Of a stretch of 64,000 nucleotides of DNA, positions 43,506 through 51,705 are shown one piece after another. This stretch comes from Amycolatopsis acidicola (GTDB lineage: Bacteria; Actinomycetota; Actinomycetes; Mycobacteriales; Pseudonocardiaceae). How positions within the stretch are numbered: the first letter of the stretch is position 1; each line of letters starts with the position of its first letter. The notes beneath the pieces are model-generated. The model searched no databases. It was not told the origin of the DNA and was given only the letters and a program-made list of their open reading frames with translations. Made by a program: the position numbers and the translations under genes. Location: NCBI RefSeq assembly GCF_007713735.2, contig NZ_VMNW02000002.1, positions 124,001 to 188,000 of the forward strand, read 5' to 3'.

Positions 43506-45748
43506 TCCGTCACCCCCGCGGCCTTCAGCTGCGCGAGCCGCGCCTCGTCCACGCCCAGCAACTCCGCCAGCACCTCGGCCGTGTGCTGGCCCAGCAAGGG
43601 AGCGGCGGTGTCGAGCCCGCCCGGGGTCCGCGACAGGCGCGCCACGATCCCCTCGTGTTTCACCGGCCCGGCCAGCGGATGCTCCAGCACCGGATAGAAC
43701 CCGCGCGCCGCCAGGTGCTCGTCGCGGTCCACGAGGTCTTCGCCCGTCGCGACCACGGCCGCCGCCACGCCCGCGTCCTGCAGCCGCACTGCGATGTCCT
43801 CGGCGGGCCGGTCGCGCGTCCATGCCGCCAGCGCCCGGTCGATCTCGTCCTCGCCCGCGCGACGGTCGGTGGGGTCGGGCAGCGCCGCGATGTCCCGCAA
43901 CACCTGCCACTGCGACTCGTCCAGCGCCGCGATCGCCACCCAGCGGTCATCCCCGGCCGCCGGATACACCCCGTGCGGGACGGCTTTCGCGCCGCGGTTC
44001 GGGAATTCGGCGGTCCGCCCGTCCGCGGGCGCGCCCAGTTGCGCCTCCAGCAGGGCCGGGCCCATCGTCGCCACCATCGCCTCCAGCTGCGACAGGTCGA
44101 CGTGCCCGCTTTCGCCTCGCAGCACCAGGTCCAGGGTGGCGAGGACGGCCGCGTTCGCGGCGATCATGTCCCCCAGCCCGAACGTGAGCCCCTGCGGCGG
44201 CTCGCCGGGGTCGCGGGTTTCGCTGGACAGGCCGGACATCGCGGCGAGTGTGTCGGCGAACGTGACCGCGTCGCGCCACGGCCCGGTCTGCCCTGCCCCG
44301 GCCATGGACACGAGGATCACGCCGGGGTTCAGCCGGGCGAGCGACTCGTAGTCCATGCCCCATTTGGCGAGCACGCCGGGACTGAAGTTCTCCACCACGA
44401 CATCGCAACGCGGCACCAGTTCCCGCAGCAGTTCCCGGCCCTCGCCGGTCCGCAGGTTCAGTGCCACGCTCCGCTTGTTGCGGTTGAAGTTCAGGAAATA
44501 CCCGGCGTCGTCCGGCCCCGCGCCCGGCCGCAACCGCATCGACGGGGCGAAGCGCGTCGGATCCTGCCGGTGCTTCGACTCGATCTTGATGATGTCCGCG
44601 CCGTGTTCCCCCAGCGTCTTCGTCACGTACGGCCCGGCGAGCACCCACGTCAGGTCGAGCACCCGCACTCCGTCCAGCGCCCGGCTTCCCCGCCCGGTCC
44701 GGGGTTCCCGCCGTGCCGTCGTCCGCCACGAGTCCGCTTTTTCCAGCGGCCGCACGGTGTCCACCGCCCGTACCGGGAACCCGACATCCCTGACCTCGCC
44801 GAGGTCGACGAAGAAGCCACGGGCTTCGAGCTGCGGGTTGTCCAGGAGCTGCGCCGGGGTGACGACCTCCGCCCACGGCAACGCACGCGCCCGGCCCTCG
44901 CCCGCGACCGCCCGTGCGGTCCGCTTGCCCACGAAGCGTTGCACGATCTCATCCACATGCGGGCGTTCGCGCCACCGCGTGACCGCGTCGGAGAAGCGTT
45001 CGTCCGCGAGATCGCCCGCTCCCCCCTCCTCCAGGAGCCACTTCAGCAGGTCCGTCCACATGCGATCACTGCCCGAATACCCGCCCGCGACAAAGCCGTC
45101 GGAAGCGGCGAAGATCCGGTGCGCCACGTGCTCGTACACCCCGCCGTTGCGCACCGGGTAACGACCGGCATGAATCCACGCGACAGCACCGGTCTCCAAC
45201 GTCGCCGCCACCGCCTCCTGCACGGAAACGTCCACCAGCTGGCCGGTTCCGGCATGCAGCGCCAGCAGCGCACCGATCGCCGCGTGCGCCCCCGCGAGCT
45301 GGACGGCCTGCTCTCGGGGCGGCGGTTTCGGTTGCCCACCGGGCTTTCCACCGAGCCACGTCATCCCACCGGCGGAGGCGAGCACGAGATCGTTTCCGGT
45401 CCAGTGCTTTCGCGGCCCGGTCAGCCCGAACGGCGTAACGACCACATGCACCACGTCCGGCCACCGCGACGTCCCGTCCGCGCGGACGCCGCGAAGCCCG
45501 GCGACCGGACCGCTTTCCAGCACGATGTCCGCGCCCGCGGCCAGCTCGTCCAGATCGCCCCGCATCAGGCGCTTTCCCGCATGCCAGTGCAAATTTTCCG
45601 CCGGGGAGAGGTGTTCCGGCGCGTCGGCGCGCACGACATCGGCGCCGAGCCCGACCAGGAGCCGGGCACCCTGGTAGGCGAGTTCGTCGGTGAGGTCGAG
45701 GACGCGCAGCGGCGCGGCGTCTTCAGGCACGTGGTACTCCCTGTCCAT
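43502..45748 (-). CDS. CaiB/BaiF CoA-transferase, two fused domains
   Basis: 748 residues, about twice a normal family III CoA-transferase. The first copy spans about 1-350 (LRVLDLTDELAYQGARLLVGLGADVVRADAP; catalytic Asp segment QLVDVSVQEAV), the second about 360-748 (VRVLDLTWVLAGPYVTKTLGEHGADIIKIE; NFNRNKRSVALNL; catalytic Asp in HVDLSQLEAM). Both Asp residues are kept, so both halves could be active. Family III enzymes exchange CoA between acids without a covalent ping-pong release. Fused pairs occur in actinobacteria in place of heterodimers. A perfect copy of the palindrome lies 50 bases upstream. Confidence 0.9.
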   Translation of the reverse strand: MDREYHVPEDAAPLRVLDLTDELAYQGARLLVGLGADVVRADAPEHLSPAENLHWHAGKRLMRGDLDELAAGADIVLESGPVAGLRGVRADGTSRWPDVVHVVVTPFGLTGPRKHWTGNDLVLASAGGMTWLGGKPGGQPKPPPREQAVQLAGAHAAIGALLALHAGTGQLVDVSVQEAVAATLETGAVAWIHAGRYPVRNGGVYEHVAHRIFAASDGFVAGGYSGSDRMWTDLLKWLLEEGGAGDLADERFSDAVTRWRERPHVDEIVQRFVGKRTARAVAGEGRARALPWAEVVTPAQLLDNPQLEARGFFVDLGEVRDVGFPVRAVDTVRPLEKADSWRTTARREPRTGRGSRALDGVRVLDLTWVLAGPYVTKTLGEHGADIIKIESKHRQDPTRFAPSMRLRPGAGPDDAGYFLNFNRNKRSVALNLRTGEGRELLRELVPRCDVVVENFSPGVLAKWGMDYESLARLNPGVILVSMAGAGQTGPWRDAVTFADTLAAMSGLSSETRDPGEPPQGLTFGLGDMIAANAAVLATLDLVLRGESGHVDLSQLEAMVATMGPALLEAQLGAPADGRTAEFPNRGAKAVPHGVYPAAGDDRWVAIAALDESQWQVLRDIAALPDPTDRRAGEDEIDRALAAWTRDRPAEDIAVRLQDAGVAAAVVATGEDLVDRDEHLAARGFYPVLEHPLAGPVKHEGIVARLSRTPGGLDTAAPLLGQHTAEVLAELLGVDEARLAQLKAAGVTE

Positions 45749-45797
45749 CGGCGACCACCCGACGGTATGGGGCCCCGCCACCCCGGGCCCGCCCGCC

Positions 45798-45814
45798 GGT
45801 CCGGTCACCGGACC
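45798..45814. promoter_or_regulatory. Perfect copy of the IclR-type palindrome before the CoA-transferase gene
   Basis: GGTCCGGTCACCGGACC is a perfect palindrome with 8-base arms around a central C. It lies in the 71-base gap between the IclR stop and the CoA-transferase start, and is the best copy of the motif in the window. Confidence 0.75.
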
Positions 45815-45819
45815 GGGCC

Positions 45820-46638
45820 TCACGCGTCGGCCGAGACCAGCAGGCGCTGCTCCAGGGTGCGCACGATCGTCGCCGACGTGGCCAGCAGCACCGGCACCAC
45901 GCGGCGCGGATCCGTCCACGCCAGCGGCGCCGTCGCCGACACCGAGCCGTACACCGTCTCGTCCGCACCCATCAGAGGCACCGCGACGCTCGCGAGACCG
46001 GGTGCGGTTTCCTCCTGTTCCAGGGCGAAGCCGCGTTCGCGGACCTGGGCCAGCTGTGCGCGCAGCTCGTCGACGGAGGCGACCGTGCGGGAGGTGAGCT
46101 TGGTCAGCCCTGTCCGTTCCAGCTCCGCAAGCAGTTCGTCCACATCGGACGAATGCGCCAGCAGTGCCTTGCCGGTGGCGGTGCACGCGGCCGGCAGCCG
46201 GCCGCCGACGTGCGAGTGGGTGTGCACGCTCGCCTTGCCGCCGACCTTTTCCAGGTACATCACATGGGTGCCGTCGAGCACGGCGAGGTGGATGGTGGCG
46301 CGCGTCGCGGTGAACAGGTCCGTCAGCAGCGGCCGCGCGACCGCGCGCAGCACCGCGGACACCGGAACCCGCTGGCCCAGCTCGAATATCCGCAGCCCGA
46401 GCTGATAGGCGTCACCGCTGCGGTCGAGCAGGCCCCACTGCACCAGCTCCTGCGCGAGCCGGTACGCCGAAGCCTTCGGCACGCCCGAGCGGCGGCTCAG
46501 CTCCGACAACCGCAGCCGGTACGCGCCGGACTGGAAGGCGCCGAGCAGCAGTTGTGCCTTGCCCAGCACCGAGTTCGGGCACGGGAGCTCCTCTTCGCCG
46601 TCCACCGGGGGCGTTTCCACGAACACGCCGGAAGTCAC
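45820..46638 (-). CDS. IclR-family transcriptional regulator (supercluster)
   Basis: 272 residues from GTG at 46638 with GAAGGAGACGG upstream. Helix-turn-helix: NSVLGKAQLLLGAF, LRLSELSRRSGVPKASAYRLAQELVQWGLLDR; effector domain from about 100 (DLFTATRATIHLAVLDGTHVMYLEKV), ending SVAVPLMGADETVYGSVSATAPL. It has a longer N-terminal arm than its paralogue at 34141 but shares most of the recognition helix. It lies upstream of the CoA-transferase/hydratase pair, flanked on both sides by palindromes (45798 and 46740/46899), consistent with autoregulation and control of its neighbours. Confidence 0.93.
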   Translation of the reverse strand: MTSGVFVETPPVDGEEELPCPNSVLGKAQLLLGAFQSGAYRLRLSELSRRSGVPKASAYRLAQELVQWGLLDRSGDAYQLGLRIFELGQRVPVSAVLRAVARPLLTDLFTATRATIHLAVLDGTHVMYLEKVGGKASVHTHSHVGGRLPAACTATGKALLAHSSDVDELLAELERTGLTKLTSRTVASVDELRAQLAQVRERGFALEQEETAPGLASVAVPLMGADETVYGSVSATAPLAWTDPRRVVPVLLATSATIVRTLEQRLLVSADA

Positions 46639-46739
46639 CAGCCGTCTCCTTCACCTCTGCCCCCGTCCCTGCCCCGACCAGTCCAACAGCGGGAAGTTTC
46701 AGGCGAAGACAGCCAGGTAAACATCGCGTGACCCGCGTT

Positions 46740-46756
46740 CGGTCCACTGTGGACCG
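46740..46756. promoter_or_regulatory. Perfect palindrome upstream of the IclR gene
   Basis: CGGTCCACTGTGGACCG is a perfect palindrome with 8-base arms, 102 bases before the IclR start. It keeps the GGTCC/GGACC ends of the 17-base motif but is 2 bases shorter between them and contains TCCAC-T-GTGGA, so it may be a separate element. Confidence 0.5.
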
Positions 46757-46898
46757 TGCAGGCCGCGCCGGCTCCGTTCGCACACACCCTCCACACCGTT
46801 GTGACACATCGATCTTGCGCCCGGCACGGCGCTGCGGGCAACCCCGCGGCGGGTTCGGGTCAGTATCGGCGACGGGTGGCCACGGGCACACCCTTTCC

Positions 46899-46915
46899 GG
46901 TCCACTCAGCGGACC
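46899..46915. promoter_or_regulatory. Copy of the IclR-type palindrome at the end of the molybdenum hydroxylase gene
   Basis: GGTCCACTCAGCGGACC matches 7 of 8 arm positions. It overlaps the 3' end of the hydroxylase gene and is 261 bases upstream of the IclR start, where it could act on the IclR promoter or as a roadblock. Confidence 0.5.
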
Positions 46916-49900
46916 GGCGGGGTTGTGTCGACGACCGTGCTCACACGCGCGCTCTCCGTCCGCACCTCTTCGACGGCCTGTTCGACCAGTCCCCCGGCGG
47001 CGTCGAGCTTCCACGCGTTGCGCGGCAGCGGGTGCGCGTGCCGGTCGAGCACCGCGTCGACCGCGGCTCGTGCCGACGCCGGTGTGACGACCGTTCCGTC
47101 CAGCGCTTCCTCGGCCTCCGTGAGCCGCCACGGGGTGGGTGCCATCGCGCCCAGGACCAGGCGTGTTCCGCTCCACCGGCCCTGCGCGTCCACCTCCGCG
47201 GTGATGGCCGCGGAGGCCGTCGCGAAGTCGCCGGTGTAGAGCGCCAGCTTCGTGAACGCACTCCGTTTCCCGGTCACCGGGAGTGTCACCGCGGTGACGA
47301 TCTCTTCCTCGCGCAGCACCGTTTCGCCCGGCCCCGTGTAGAACCCGCCGACAGTGACGGTCCGGCTCCCCGCCGTACCGGTCAGTTCCAGGGTGGCGTC
47401 GTGGGCGAGCAGCGCGGTCGCCAGGTCCGACGGGGTCACGGCCTGGCAACGATGCCCGTCGACGGCCGCGTGCTGGAACCGGTGGTCGCCGAGCACGGCG
47501 TAGCAGGGGCTGGTCGCGCCGTTGCGCTTGTAGCAGTCGAATCCGTTGCGGAAGAACCAGCAGCGCTTCTCCTGCACCAGGTTCCCGCCGACGGTCGCGG
47601 CGTTCCGGATCTGCGGCGAGGCGATGGTGTCCACCGCCGTCGCGACGGACGCCGGGACGTCCGGATGCGCCGCCAGTTCGCTCAGTGTCGTCGCGGCGCC
47701 GATCCGCAGCCCGTCCGGTGTCCGCCGGATGCCCCGTAGGCTCGTCAGCGCGGAGACGGCCACAAGCGTGTGCGCGGGCCGCGCCTGGCGCTGGCGCTCC
47801 ACGGGCAGATCCGTCGCGCCACCGAGCGCCGCCGTTCCGGGCTTCGCCAGCAGCCGAGTCGCTTCGGCCACGCTCTCGGGCACGCGCACCTCGGGCTCCG
47901 GCGCGGGCGGGCGGCGCCGGGCCCGGTGGGCCGCGCCGAACCTCGTGCCATACCGGTCGAGGAGCCAGTGCAGGCCGAGCGGGTAGCTCCGGCGGACCGC
48001 GGCGATCCACCACCGGCCGGGCCGCCGCCACAGCCGGTGCCGCCGCCGGCGGCCGGCCAGCGCGGTCAGCACCTTGTCCGGGGTGATCGGCAGTTCGCGG
48101 ATCCGCACGCCCACCGCGTCGTACACCGCGTTGGCCACCGCGGCGCCCGGCGGGATGATCGACATCTCCCCCACGCTCTTCGCCCCGTACGGCCCGGCCT
48201 TCTCGTGCCCCTTCACGATCACCGCGCGCACCGACGGCAGGTCGGCGTTGCGGGGCATCGCGTAGTGCAGGTACGTGGTGTTCACGATCCGCCCGCCTTC
48301 GCGGATCAGCTCCTCGCCCAGCGCCGCGCCCAGGCCCATCGCGGCGCCGCCGATGATCTGCCCTTCCACGGCGGTCGGGTTGATCGCGGTACCGACGTCG
48401 TGTGCGGCCACGTAGTCGACGACGCGGACGGCACCGGTGCGGCGATCGACGTCGACCACAGCGCCGTGGGCCGCGAAGGCGTAGCTCGGGGACAGGTTGG
48501 CCGTGTCACGATCGGGGCTGAGCGGTTCGGTGCCGTCCAGGAGGTAGCTGGTCTCGTGGCTGAGCACACCATCCGCCGCGTCGTCGGCCAGCGCCACCAG
48601 GTCGCCCAGGTCGATCGCGTCGTCTCCCCCGCGCGCCCGGCCGTCGCGCAGCGTGATTTCGCCCGGCGCCACACCGAGTTTTTCCGCCGCGAGGGCACGG
48701 AGGCGGTCCGCGAGTTCGCGCGCCGCCTTGCCGACCGACGAGCCGGTCATGTGCGTGCCCCGCGACGACCAGGCGCCCAGCTCGAACGGCGTCCGGTCGC
48801 TGTCCATCGACAGCACCTCGACGTGCGCCAGGTCGACGCCCAGCTCGTGCGCGGCGATCTGCGCGAGGATTGTGTTCTGTCCCGTGCCCGCGTCGCCGCT
48901 GCCGTGCCGGACCCGCACGTGCCCGTCGGCGTACAGGTCGAGCGCGGCGTCGCTGCGGTTCGCGAACTCGTACGCGTACGCGCCGCTCCCGTGCGAGCCC
49001 GCCGCCACGCCCCAGCCGCGCGCGACGTCGCCCGACGGCCGCGACGCGCGGGCGCGGTCCCAGTCGAGGCCGTCGCGGACGGCGGTGAGGCAGTCCCCCA
49101 GCCTGTTCGAACCGACTTCGTAGCCGCACAGCGTCGTCGTATCGGGCGCGGCAAGGTTGCGCAGGCGCAGTTCGATCGGGTCGGTGCCGAGCCGTTCGGC
49201 CAGTTCGTCGAGCTGGGACTCCATCGCCAGCGACACCTGCGGCGTGCCGTAGCCGCGGAACTGCCCGCCCGGCTGGGTCGCGGTGTCCACCAGTCGCGCG
49301 GTGAAGTCCACCCCCTCCGGCCGGTACATCGAGCCAAGGGTGATCACGCCGACGCGCAGCACCGACGTACCCATGTGATTGTAGGAACCGTTGTCCACCA
49401 CCACATCCGCTTCGAGCGCACGCAGCACCCCGGCGGCGTCGGCGGAGCTGCGCAGCCAGGTTTCGAAGCGGTGCCGGGGTTTGTTCGCACCGAACTCCTC
49501 CTCGCGGCTCAGCGCCACGAGTACCGGGCGGCCGGCCTTGCGGGCGAGCGCGGCGGCCAGCACCTCGTGTTCGGAGGCCTTGGACTTGCTGCCGAACCCG
49601 CCGCCGACGGCGACCTCCCGGCACACCACCTGCTCGTGCTCGAGGCCGAGCAGGTGCGAGACCTCCTTGGCGATGAACCACGGCGCCTGGGTCGAGGTCC
49701 ACAACTCGACGCGCCGCGTGTCCTCGTGCCAGACGGCGAGGGTCGTATTCGGCTCCATGCAGGCGTGGGAGACGCTCGGGTAGACGAACCGGCCCTCCAC
49801 GGCGACGTGCGCGGCGGCCAGCCCGCGGTCCGGATCACCCCATTTCGTCCGCAGCACCAAGGAAACGTTGGGCTCGCCCGAAGTCCGGCCGTGCAGCTGC

Positions 49901-50316
49901 CGCGCACCCGGCCGGCGTGATTCGGCCACGACCAGCGGGGCGCGGCGGCGCCGGTAGCGCACCTCGATCGCACGCGCCGCGGCGAGCGCCTGCCCGGGCG
50001 TTTCCGCCGCCACGGCGGCGACTTCCTGCCCGACGTGACGCACCACCCCGTCGGCGAGCGGCGGCCGGTCGGACAACGGACCGCCCCGGTGCAGGTAACG
50101 GATCCCGGGCTCGAAGTCCGCGGCGGTGAGCACCGCGTGCACGCCCGGCATCCCATCCGCCACCCGGGTGTCCAGCGCGCGGATCTCCGCGAAGGCGTGC
50201 GGCGAACGGAGAATCACCCCGTGCAGGTGGTCGCCCGGCAGATCGGCGGTGTAGGCGAGCAGGCCGAGACCGCGCCGCTCCCAGTCGATCGGGCGGACCC
50301 GGCGTCCGACACTCAT
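46906..50316 (-). CDS. Molybdenum hydroxylase: molybdopterin subunit fused to FAD subunit
   Basis: 1136 residues. Residues 1 to about 745 form a xanthine dehydrogenase/CoxL-type molybdopterin subunit: GGGFGSKSKASEHEV, GGQFRGYGTPQV, GTGQNTILAQIAA and the catalytic Glu in GAKSVGEMSI. After a basic linker (about 750-820), residues 830-1136 are a CoxM/HcrB-type FAD subunit (GTAALGGATDLPV, IRNAATVGGNLVQ). That part holds four cysteines spaced C-x8-C-x9-C-x18-C, like the extra [4Fe-4S] loop of PaoB and HcrB. These subunits are normally separate genes. The enzyme would hydroxylate or dehydroxylate a heteroaromatic ring or oxidise an aldehyde, with electrons passing to the [2Fe-2S] subunit encoded upstream. 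Confidence 0.9.
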   Translation of the reverse strand: MSVGRRVRPIDWERRGLGLLAYTADLPGDHLHGVILRSPHAFAEIRALDTRVADGMPGVHAVLTAADFEPGIRYLHRGGPLSDRPPLADGVVRHVGQEVAAVAAETPGQALAAARAIEVRYRRRRAPLVVAESRRPGARQLHGRTSGEPNVSLVLRTKWGDPDRGLAAAHVAVEGRFVYPSVSHACMEPNTTLAVWHEDTRRVELWTSTQAPWFIAKEVSHLLGLEHEQVVCREVAVGGGFGSKSKASEHEVLAAALARKAGRPVLVALSREEEFGANKPRHRFETWLRSSADAAGVLRALEADVVVDNGSYNHMGTSVLRVGVITLGSMYRPEGVDFTARLVDTATQPGGQFRGYGTPQVSLAMESQLDELAERLGTDPIELRLRNLAAPDTTTLCGYEVGSNRLGDCLTAVRDGLDWDRARASRPSGDVARGWGVAAGSHGSGAYAYEFANRSDAALDLYADGHVRVRHGSGDAGTGQNTILAQIAAHELGVDLAHVEVLSMDSDRTPFELGAWSSRGTHMTGSSVGKAARELADRLRALAAEKLGVAPGEITLRDGRARGGDDAIDLGDLVALADDAADGVLSHETSYLLDGTEPLSPDRDTANLSPSYAFAAHGAVVDVDRRTGAVRVVDYVAAHDVGTAINPTAVEGQIIGGAAMGLGAALGEELIREGGRIVNTTYLHYAMPRNADLPSVRAVIVKGHEKAGPYGAKSVGEMSIIPPGAAVANAVYDAVGVRIRELPITPDKVLTALAGRRRRHRLWRRPGRWWIAAVRRSYPLGLHWLLDRYGTRFGAAHRARRRPPAPEPEVRVPESVAEATRLLAKPGTAALGGATDLPVERQRQARPAHTLVAVSALTSLRGIRRTPDGLRIGAATTLSELAAHPDVPASVATAVDTIASPQIRNAATVGGNLVQEKRCWFFRNGFDCYKRNGATSPCYAVLGDHRFQHAAVDGHRCQAVTPSDLATALLAHDATLELTGTAGSRTVTVGGFYTGPGETVLREEEIVTAVTLPVTGKRSAFTKLALYTGDFATASAAITAEVDAQGRWSGTRLVLGAMAPTPWRLTEAEEALDGTVVTPASARAAVDAVLDRHAHPLPRNAWKLDAAGGLVEQAVEEVRTESARVSTVVDTTPPVR

Positions 50317-50756
50317 GACCCCGCCTCCACCACACAGTCCACAATGGCCTGATATCCGGTGCACCGGCAGAGGTTGCCGGACAGCTCGTGCCTGATCCGC
50401 CCGGGATCGCTGATTCCCCTGCGCAGCAACGCGATCGCGTGCACGATCTGACCCGGGGTGCAGAATCCGCACTGGAACGCGCCGCGGTCCGCGAACGACC
50501 GGCGTAGCCGCTCGCTCTCCTCCGCCAGTCCCTCGCTCGTTTCGATCTCGTCGCGGACGAGGATCGCCGGGGTCGAGCAGGCCATCCGCGGCTCACCACC
50601 GACCAGCACCGTGCAGGCCCCGCATTCCCCGCGCCCGCAGGCCACTTTGGCCGCCGTCAGGCCCAGGTCCTCGCGCAGCACCTCCGCCACCGACCGCAGC
50701 CCTGGCGCCGCGACGGTGACCGTTGTCCCGTTCACCACCAGCCGGTGCTCAGCCAT
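50313..50756 (-). CDS. Molybdenum hydroxylase [2Fe-2S] subunit
   Basis: 147 residues with ATGA overlap into the large subunit. The plant-type cluster is CGRGECGACTVLVGGEPRMAC (about residues 40-60) and the second cluster is CGFCTPGQIVHA with CRCTGY (about 97-132). Length and motifs are those of CoxS/XdhC/PaoA small subunits. It carries electrons from the molybdenum centre to FAD. No signal peptide of the Tat type is visible, so the complex should be cytosolic. Confidence 0.94.
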   Translation of the reverse strand: MAEHRLVVNGTTVTVAAPGLRSVAEVLREDLGLTAAKVACGRGECGACTVLVGGEPRMACSTPAILVRDEIETSEGLAEESERLRRSFADRGAFQCGFCTPGQIVHAIALLRRGISDPGRIRHELSGNLCRCTGYQAIVDCVVEAGS

Positions 50757-51705
50757 CGGCCACTGCCAGGAGACCGCGCGGCAGGTCGTAGGAGCCGACG
50801 TGCTGCAGCAGGACCGAGGCCACCCCGGAACCCGCCACTTCGGCCAGACGCGCGCGGATCTCCGCGACGGTGCCGAACAGGCAGAACTCGCGCGCGAACG
50901 CGACCACCGCCTCGTCGCTCACGTACTTCTCGCACGCCTCGATCGCGTCCGGCCACGACTCCGCGTGCACCAGGTCGGGGTACACCGCCGGCGGCCGGTC
51001 CGGCAGCCGGACGTGGATCCCGGCCCGCTCCAGGAAGGTCGTGCCGCCGTTGCCCGCGATGCCGAGGCAGATCGGCTTCAGCTCCCGGGCGTCCCGCTCG
51101 ATGTCGTCGGTCACCCGGCAGAACGCCGACACCGTGGCGGGCACGGGCGAGCCGACGGCGGACAGCGCGGCGGAAAGCGGTTCCCGGGAAACGCCGGACA
51201 GCAGGATCACGCCGTCGGCGATCTCACCGGCGAGGCGGAGGTTGCGTGGTCCGCTCGCCGCGATGTGCACGGGCACGGGCACCGGATCACGCAGTTTCCC
51301 CTTCGTACCGGGGAAATCGACCGCCTGCCCGGCGAGCAGGTCGCGGATCACGCCGATGCCGGCGCGGAGTTCGGCTCGCTTGGACGGCGCCAGTCCGACC
51401 GGGGCGACCGAACTGTTGCCGACGCCGACGCCGAGCACGAACCGGCCAGGCGACGCCTCGGCCACCGTGCGGGCGGCCGAGGCGACGACGGCGGGGTGGC
51501 GCGTGACGACGTTCGTGACCGCGGTGCCGACGGTGAGCCGGGACGTCGCCATCCCGGCGGTGGCCGCCACCGCGAACACGTCCCGCCACAACAGCTGTGA
51601 GTCAGGGAACCACGCTTCGTCGAACCCCGCCGCCTCGACCTCGCGGGCGAACTCGGCGAGCTCGGGCAGTGGGGCGCAGGGCGGGACCCGGAGACCGATC
51701 CTCAT
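50749..51705 (-). CDS. Luciferase-like F420-dependent oxidoreductase
   Basis: 318 residues overlapping the [2Fe-2S] gene by 8 bases. TIM-barrel LLM family: MRIGLRVPPCAPLPELAEFAREVEAAGFDEAWFPDSQLLWRD, TAVTNVVTRHPAVVASAARTVAE, GRFVLGVGVGNSSV and IAASGPRNLRLAGEIADGVILLSG. The pattern resembles methylene-tetrahydromethanopterin reductase-like F420 enzymes more than FMN monooxygenases. In this operon it may reduce a ring or imine with reduced F420; substrate unknown. Confidence 0.9.
   Translation of the reverse strand: MRIGLRVPPCAPLPELAEFAREVEAAGFDEAWFPDSQLLWRDVFAVAATAGMATSRLTVGTAVTNVVTRHPAVVASAARTVAEASPGRFVLGVGVGNSSVAPVGLAPSKRAELRAGIGVIRDLLAGQAVDFPGTKGKLRDPVPVPVHIAASGPRNLRLAGEIADGVILLSGVSREPLSAALSAVGSPVPATVSAFCRVTDDIERDARELKPICLGIAGNGGTTFLERAGIHVRLPDRPPAVYPDLVHAESWPDAIEACEKYVSDEAVVAFAREFCLFGTVAEIRARLAEVAGSGVASVLLQHVGSYDLPRGLLAVADG

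Noticed and set aside
46412..48031. Long - strand frame in another phase overlapping the IclR and hydroxylase genes
   Set aside because: Arg/Gly/Ala-rich shadow; IclR and FAD-domain motifs are all in the annotated frames.
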